This document shows, one piece after another, positions 58,424-64,000 of a stretch of DNA of 64,000 bases. Within the stretch, counting starts at the first letter, position 1. Each line of letters opens with the position of its first letter. A model generated the notes under the pieces. The model ran no database searches. It saw only the letters and a program-made list of their open reading frames with translations, and was not told the origin of the DNA. Where the stretch lies: positions 96,124,723-96,188,722 of the forward strand of contig CM049309.1 of NCBI GenBank assembly GCA_026874595.1, written 5' to 3'. Position numbers and translations under genes: made by a program. This DNA is from Sipunculus nudus. Lineage: Eukaryota; Annelida; Sipuncula; Golfingiida; Sipunculidae.

Positions 58424-58760
58424 TAGCTCAGCTGACTGAAAGTCAACTTAGGTATAGGAATGGCGCTTTTTCTGTCTGGTCGTCCGGACACAAATTGTAT
58501 CCGCTGGGCCTAGAGACATTTAAGTGAGGTCAAACAAATTTCTTTTCGAACGTGAAATTAGGTCACTGCGAACTATGTCATCCAAACTATGGGATTTGTA
58601 AGTCCCCCCCCCCCCCTGGGGTAATTAAAATTTTGAAACAAAGCCTCCAGTACCTTTATAATTAAAGCATGGATTGCCATTAATCTTGCATAAAATATTG
58701 ACAGGGAGTAGTTTGATCAGTCCCCTTAAGTTGGTGGCGCCACCTGTATTTTTTCCAATA
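58424..58760 (+). repeat. Family A/D-type hairpin and GGTGGCGCCACC box
   Basis: TAGCTCAGCTGACTGAAAGTC then a GGTCGTCCGGACAC microsatellite remnant, a C run of about 12 at 58,604, and GGTGGCGCCACC at 58,733-58,744, in the same order (inverted) as the right end of the family D array. Confidence 0.5.
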
Positions 58761-58844
58761 TTACGATTTCCCCACTTTTTGGTGACCGTCAACTGACAGC
58801 AATCGTATATTTTTTTCTCAGCCGACTGAAAAGTAATGGTATGT

Positions 58845-59205
58845 CTTTTCGGCGTACTAATGAACAAATGCGCAAGATCGGCGTAGTCCCTGCGTAGGTT
58901 GTGCATAGGCTGGCGTACGATGGCGTAAAGGGTACGTAGGTTTGCTTACGGTTGGGTAGTATAGCGTTCTCTTGCGTAGGCATGGCGTACAATAGCGTAG
59001 TGTTGCCTAGACTTGCGTAAAACTGCATACTTTCTTCACCCAGTGCTTTACTCCGATAGTACGCCAAAAAAAAATAAACAGGTTTATTTTTTTGCGTCCA
59101 TCTCGCGTACCCCTTTGCGTCCCTCGGCGTTTTGCCACGTAGGCCAGCGTCGGGCGACGTAAGCTCGGCGTAGTCGGTACCCCGCCCTACGCAACTCTAC
59201 GTAGG
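58845..59205. repeat. Cluster of GCGTA motifs
   Basis: About 20 occurrences of GCGTA, CGTAGG or the complement TACGC in 360 bp, e.g. GGCGTACGATGGCGTAAAGG (58,911) and GGCATGGCGTACAATAGCGT (58,979). It is not a simple tandem repeat. It is followed by GGTGTGAAAGGGGCTTTA. Frames on either strand are incidental. Confidence 0.6.
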
Positions 59206-59227
59206 CCTGGTGTGAAAGGGGCTTTAC

Positions 59228-60525
59228 CAGTGGCGTATCCAGGATTTGAAGATAGGGGGTGCAACACCGAGGTCGGCGAGGGGTGGGGGAGACTTTACTT
59301 TGCCTTTTAGACACGTTTTCCTTGTATATGTATATAAACATATCATGTTAATGAGAAGAATGAGAAGAATTTTACATTGGACAGACCCCACACGGTAAGA
59401 TGACCATACAAGGTGTACATGGTGTTATGGTTGTGTGTGTTGGGGGGGGGGGGGGGGAGACGTGCAGGCGAGGATCCAGTTATTTTCCCCGGCGGGGGAT
59501 GGGTGGGGAATAAGATGCTTAGGCACTTGTATATGTTGTATTATATTATATAAAAATGCACTAGTCAGGAGGCCCTCCCAAGAAACTTTTGATCATCTAG
59601 AAGGCCGTACACGCCATTTCCCGGCTTTAAACATCTCACGAAATAACTTTTACGGTGTCTCCTTTTCGGCGCAAAATTAAAAAAAAACGGGTAACGTCAA
59701 TCGATATAGGATTAAAATAAAAGTGTTATTCATAAGAAATTGAATTTGGAGTCCTTTATTTTCTTACACCTCCGTTCTTCAGTCAAGCCATACATTTGTA
59801 TACTCATATTTCTCAGTCACTGTCAGTCATTATCTTGTAAGATAATGGTATGATTAGATAAAGTATACATTTAATAATGACAGGTAGGCGAGGGATGTTT
59901 GGGCACGCTATGTAGCGGCCCACTTAAAAAGCTGGATCATGGATATATGGAAATGGCCTGAGGCTAAATCACTACTAGGTTTGATAAAACCTAGTATTTT
60001 ATATAGTGCCGACAAATATGATAAATAGTGTCTTTTAGGATATTTTGAGCAAATTGTTTAACATACTTCATAAGTCTCTTGGGGAAAAAAATGGTGATCA
60101 GGAGCGGGTAGGGGGCAGGGTGACTGGGTCCCCCCTCCGGATCCGCGCCTGGGTACCGGGTGCAATTGTCCATTCTTACGTCCCTGTATCACTAAAAGCT
60201 GAGTTCGGAATGTTTGAAAGGCTATACATGTACATGTATATGGAAAAGGTCTATATACGCCGGCAAATTTTAAAATTGCTAGTGTGTGTGTGATTTTAGC
60301 CACATTTGCTGAAGTTAATGAAGCTGCCTTTACACACGCGTGAATAAGATAATGAAACATCTGCAAATCTTCAATTATTATCCTTGACTGACTAGTCAGT
60401 GAGGTTTATTGTGAGTTTGTTAATATTAGTTTGTAAAACCATAGTTTGTAGACAGTTGTCAGTAGCAGGCTAACATAATTTATGCCAATAAGGCTCCCCC
60501 CCCCCCCCCATTGAATACGCCCCTG
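59228..60525. mobile_element. Possible hAT-like end pair
   Basis: CAGTGGCGTATCCAGG at 59,228 and the inverted CAGGGGCGTATTCA at 60,512-60,525. No exact duplication and no transposase inside. Another similar end (complement CAGGCGCGGATCCGG) at about 60,137-60,151 suggests more than one nested element. G run at 59,441-59,457. Confidence 0.35.
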
Positions 60526-60570
60526 CTTACCATGAAAAAGCTCGTATACAAATATCCCTATACACAAATT

Positions 60571-60599
60571 CAGCTGAGCGTTGAGACCCATGGGTCCCT
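60571..60599 (+). repeat. GACCCATGGGTC-type terminal motif
   Basis: CAGCTGAGCGTTGAGACCCA then TGGGTCCCTA; same orientation as at 8,760 and 56,840. The 60,600-60,880 stretch after it holds nothing recognised. Confidence 0.5.
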
Positions 60600-60880
60600 A
60601 TTTTTCATGCGTTTTCTAGGTCCTCAAGTTTCCCCCACTATTGCCAAGGAGAGGAGGGGGTATCTACACCTTTTTTTTACTTTGTTCACTAGCAACTTGT
60701 TATGTAAATAAAAGATGTGCAAGAAAAATAAGAGAACCGTTGATGGCATCCAAAATCATGTTCTACATATATTATTACGTTAATAATACAGAGGGGACTT
60801 TAAATTAAAAACCAACTTTTTTTGAAGGAATGCACTGCAACATCATGAGTATATTGCTGCTAGCTTTTATGCACTTTTTT

Positions 60881-61213
60881 TCATGTATCAATCAGTCCTC
60901 TTATAACTGTTCTGAGTTCAATGTACAGGTCCAGTGCCTTGTAGGCATCCCTCTGGGGACTAAGGTCATGCTCTGCCATCAACCGAGTGCTTAGATTGAA
61001 GATGTCTTTATCACAGGCAATGGAGCTCCGGAACGTGCACTGAACACCGAGTTCATTGATGTTTTCATCTTGCACGCGACATACATAGTTCTGAGTTGCA
61101 TATAACTCTGGAACACTGTACATTACAATAGGTCGACCATGAGGAACCTTTTCATTTTTTGATGGTCTGATGATGTGATTGTTCCAAACATCAACCGTCT
61201 CATCCAGTTCATC
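60881..61213 (-). CDS. Integrase-core gene, last exon
   Basis: Acceptor TATTTTGGCAG|GATGAA; 110 codons from DELDETVDVWNNHIIRPSKN to ELRTVIRGLIDT, stop at 60,881. W.(S/N)H.IR.S.N..VPHGRP...Y..PELY is the usual C-terminal signature of the family. The frame continues upstream of the acceptor (to 61,288) but that part does not fit. Confidence 0.85.
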   Translation of the reverse strand, partial: DELDETVDVWNNHIIRPSKNEKVPHGRPIVMYSVPELYATQNYVCRVQDENINELGVQCTFRSSIACDKDIFNLSTRLMAEHDLSPQRDAYKALDLYIELRTVIRGLIDT

Positions 61214-62626
61214 CTGCCAAAATATAAAATATGAAAGGCCATGCAGATAATAATGTAGAACATCAGTATAACAGGAGTAAAATATCACAGGTAGCTGTAT
61301 CTCATAAACACAACAGATGTCCGGCGAAAATCTTTATCAGGATTCGGGGTAGACCATATCAAAATCAGGTTTAGGTCGGACAAAACCCCGATTAAGATTT
61401 AGTCCTTGATAATGGTTCACCCCATATCCTAACCCCTTGGACACAACCCCTTACTGCTCAACGTTTGGACATTCTTATTCTATATGTTTAGTGAACAAGG
61501 CAATTAAAGCCAGCCATTCACTTACCTTGCATATAAAATTTATCGTATTCTTGGCTATCTCTTGGTACAAATTCATGATCAGGAAGTAACTCCCGCCCAG
61601 AAAAGCATTTATAACGTTCCTGTAGCCTGTTTCGTTTTTGTTTGTTTATCAACAGGCTGTTTGTAAACATCAATAAACAGTTTGTAAATGGGCACCTGCC
61701 CATGTTTACAAACTTTAATTAGCCAAAACATCTTTTATCTTACGAATTTTGATACCAAAGGTTGAAACTGCATGTGCTAAGTAAACTTAGATGGATTTCC
61801 AGGTTGTCCAGAGTGCCCTGTCTGCCTCTACATGTCGTTGGAGTACAATGTGGTGGGTCCATCACATGTTATCAACACAAGAATATGAACAAGACGGACA
61901 ACCTAGGCACCGCGGGATCTTTTAGTTTAGTTTTATGAAAGGTTCAAGATATTATGTTCATTTAATACACGTCAAATATCGAAATAGGCCCCTTTAAATA
62001 ATACAACCGTCCATACAGGTGATGATACAGATTAGCTTAAACTGGCTGATAAAGAGAACGAAAATTCTAAGCAACAATTCCCCTTAGTAAAGATTAAAGT
62101 ATGTCAATTCGGCTTTAAAAAACAGATATACATAGTTACTTGAAATGGTTGTATTTGCGAAAAATACACAGCCAATAAACTCGAAAGTGTAATGAAAGGA
62201 TTCCGTGAAATATCTGGAAATTAGTCCATATTTATATGTTTAAAACAGCTCCGGTTTATTGCTCTAATGGTGTGGACTAATTTAATCAATAATATTACGA
62301 GCACTTTTTAGTGGAACCAAAAATACATTACGTTAACTTCACGTCACCTGAACTTGAAAATTGAAAACTTTTCTGCCATTGTACATGAAATTTTATACAT
62401 TATACTCTTTTTAACATTTGATAACATGAAACAAGAATAAATTATAATTTATTTTTATTAACTGAGGCATATAAACAGGAAGGAAACTTTTAGTGCATGT
62501 GTACAGTTCCCATCTGTCATTCTGTCATTTATAGATAGGCTTGAACAGCAAGAGAACAAACGAAAGAGGCCGTTATTTTGAAGTGATATCCAAACTAGGT
62601 GAGCGTCAGGCAAAGTTTTACTCTAT

Positions 62627-62672
<46 letters not shown>

Positions 62673-62771
62673 TATATATATATATACTATACACAAATGG
62701 AACCTTTGGATTTGTAATATTGGGTTACTTGGAATTATTCATTTATAAATACCTCCACTGTGGTAATAAAA

Positions 62772-62821
<50 letters not shown>

Positions 62822-64000
62822 TCAAAAATGTTATAATTATTAAAAAGAATTTATACCTGTATTATGCCGAGGAAGCAGAAGATCATTAAGTTCTTGTCAA
62901 TAAAATCTCCTTCAAAGTGTCCTTCGTCCTTCAGTCTGTGGAAAAGTGCGATCCAGAATTCTATGCATTCCTTCCTCAAGAAACCCCACCAGCTCTCAAT
63001 GCGTTGATTCGTTGTACTTGCGCCATAAAGGAAACTTTTTTCTCCTTTAATAAAAAAATAGTAAATACCAAATATCTCCATCATCACCATCATATATAAA
63101 GTACAACTGACAGTAAATAGCACATGACCATCATCATATAGCATGCAGTTAGCCTGGTAGATAATAAATGTGGCCTCTATCATTTCAACATAAAAATCAC
63201 AGTCACATAGTAGATCACTTGCCGTAAATAGTTTAGCCCTCCTCCATCATAATAGAATAGTTAAATTAAATAAGTAATCGAGGTTAAGTTCCATCCAAAT
63301 CGATGGGCATTCACTGGATGGTTTTAACTGCTGTCCAAGCTTTGTTTTCTTTTATATATTCATTATTCTTCACAGTTAGCAAACTCAGGATGGTGAACTT
63401 TTATTACCATAATAACCGTTTATTAATTCTCTACCATAGTATATATTGTTTACAAATCACCAGGGGTATTTGAATAAATTTCAGTAGTGCTAAAATTTTG
63501 CGCTATTGTTTTTGTAATAATTCAGAGGTAATGTGTCTTTAGTGTTAGAGTTGAATACTTAACAGATAAAATATCAGACGCTTCATTTTAGATAGGACAA
63601 ATTCAGACGCTATGTTCATTTAAGATAGGAAATTAAAGCAAATACCTGCAAAGGAGTCTTCATCATCTTGACGCAAGGAGCGCTGGAACTGGCATATACT
63701 GACATTTTCGGTTCCTCTGTCCCCCCTTACAATTCTTGGGCAACCACCAGTCTCACTTAACGCTTCAATAAAATATCCCCCAACAAGTTTCGGATCACTG
63801 CTGGTGTGATATGCTTTCACCCAAATTATCTTTCTTGAAAATCCGTCAACGCATCCATTTATACAGATTCCAAAGGGTTTCAATTTATCGTAGGAGTCGA
63901 TATGCCAGATGAAATTTGGACCCTTAGGAAAAATAGGAACGCCGATGTAATCTTCGGGACCTGCGTTCTGCAGAACCAGCTGGGTCAAGAATTGAGAGAA
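60881..64000 (-). CDS. DDE integrase-core protein gene, 3' three exons (5' end outside window)
   Basis: Exons on the minus strand: 64,000-63,646 (open at the edge), 63,044-62,857 and 61,213-60,881, joined in phases 1 and 0. Motifs in order: WHIDSYDKLKPFGICI (first Asp), RGDRGTEN (second Asp), NQRIESWWGFLRKE (Glu), then DELDETVDVWNNH and VPHGRPIVMYSVPELY. Spacing is D-58-D-40-E. This is the rve-type integrase-core protein family found in fungi and animals; it is expected to act as a transposase or a domesticated derivative in the nucleus. No stop or frameshift in 290 visible codons. Its exon 1 part matches the broken copy at 54.2 kb, so it is a candidate source of family H transposase. Confidence 0.85.
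61525..61703 (-). CDS. Possible cryptic or alternative exon
   Basis: A minus-strand frame ends at a strong donor (ATGCAAG|GTAAGTGAA) and reads NRLQERYKCFSGRELLPDHE, FVPRDSQEYDKFYMQ. It lies in the last intron of the integrase gene, but its phase (1) would put the next exon out of frame. It may be an alternative terminal product or chance. Confidence 0.2.
62632..62690. repeat. (TA)n and (CA)n microsatellite
   Basis: TA units, then CACACACA, then TA again, inside an intron of the integrase gene. Confidence 0.85.
62766..62822. repeat. (AAT)n/(ATT)n microsatellite
   Basis: AATAATAATAAT switches to ATTATTATT, an inverted trinucleotide run, about 35 bp before the middle exon's donor. Confidence 0.85.
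62857..63044 (-). CDS. Integrase-core gene, middle exon
   Basis: Acceptor TTTATTAAAG|GAGAAA, donor ATACAG|GTATAA. The split codon gives glycine, then EKSFLYGASTTNQRIESWWG and EGDFIDKNLMIFCFLGIIQ. Contains the catalytic Glu in NQRIES. 188 nt, phase 1 in and 0 out. Confidence 0.85.
63045..63645 (-). other. Intron of the integrase-core gene
   Basis: 601 bp, GT-AG on the minus strand, AT-rich, no element recognised. Confidence 0.7.
63646..64000 (-). CDS. Integrase-core gene, first visible exon
   Basis: Open to the window edge; reads SQFLTQLVLQNAGPEDYIGV, GPNFIWHIDSYDKLKPFGI, DGFSRKIIWVKAYHTSSDPK, and RIVRGDRGTENVSICQFQRS. Ends SFAG at donor TTTGCAG|GTATTT in phase 1. Carries both catalytic aspartates. 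The real start lies to the right of 64,000. Confidence 0.88.

Noticed and set aside
61214-61288. N-terminal extension of the last integrase exon (MIFYSCYTDVLHYYLH...)
   Set aside because: It lies upstream of a good acceptor at 61,214, is hydrophobic intron sequence, and family members continue directly from the middle exon into DELDETV.

Overview
The window is animal nuclear DNA: AT-rich, genes split by GT-AG introns, long introns, and dense nested transposable elements. A lophotrochozoan, most likely a bivalve mollusc, is my inference. The grounds are Helitron-type elements with internal satellite-like arrays, a SAM-like/HECT E3 ligase of a type I recall as expanded in molluscs and fish, and an animal-type integrase-core gene. 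No rRNA, tRNA, CRISPR array or bacterial operon was recognised.

Layout. 1-23 kb is almost wholly repeats: a ~290-bp tandem repeat, several copies of an AT-rich dispersed family (here 'family A'), Helitron copies ('family B') with internal dimeric arrays, a ~330-bp tandem array ('family D') interrupted by a ~2.5-kb element ('family C') that is itself interrupted by a Helitron, and a pair of inverted arms near 7.5-8.1 and 19.8-20.4 kb. 23-32 kb holds a 796-bp foldback element, two LINE remnants (one with a 5' inversion) and a decayed coding fragment. 32.0-36.7 kb is a complete but mutated Ty3/gypsy LTR retrotransposon on the minus strand, with a perfect 5-bp target duplication. 37-41 kb has a hAT-like end pair and a three-copy tandem repeat.

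41.2-54.6 kb is the most interesting part. A three-exon gene encoding an apparently intact ~620-residue SAM-like/HECT E3 ligase (exons 41,867-41,962; 44,752-46,360; 53,237-53,394) lies between two copies of a TIR-bearing sequence ('family H'). Family H carries an array of 18-bp palindromes spaced 21 bp apart, followed by a conserved CCAAT/ATTGG/CCAAT module. The same module stands ~50 bp before the HECT start codon and ~50 bp before the start of a broken integrase in the 53.7-54.6 kb copy. HECT intron 2 contains an ~88-bp minisatellite and the second copy of family C.

54.6-64 kb contains a small TAA-flanked MITE, motif clusters of unknown origin and, on the minus strand at the right edge, the last three exons of an apparently intact DDE integrase-core gene. 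Its first visible exon closely matches the broken integrase of the family H copy at 53.7-54.6 kb, which links the two loci. All coordinates, alignments and counts were made by eye; boundaries of dispersed repeats are approximate.
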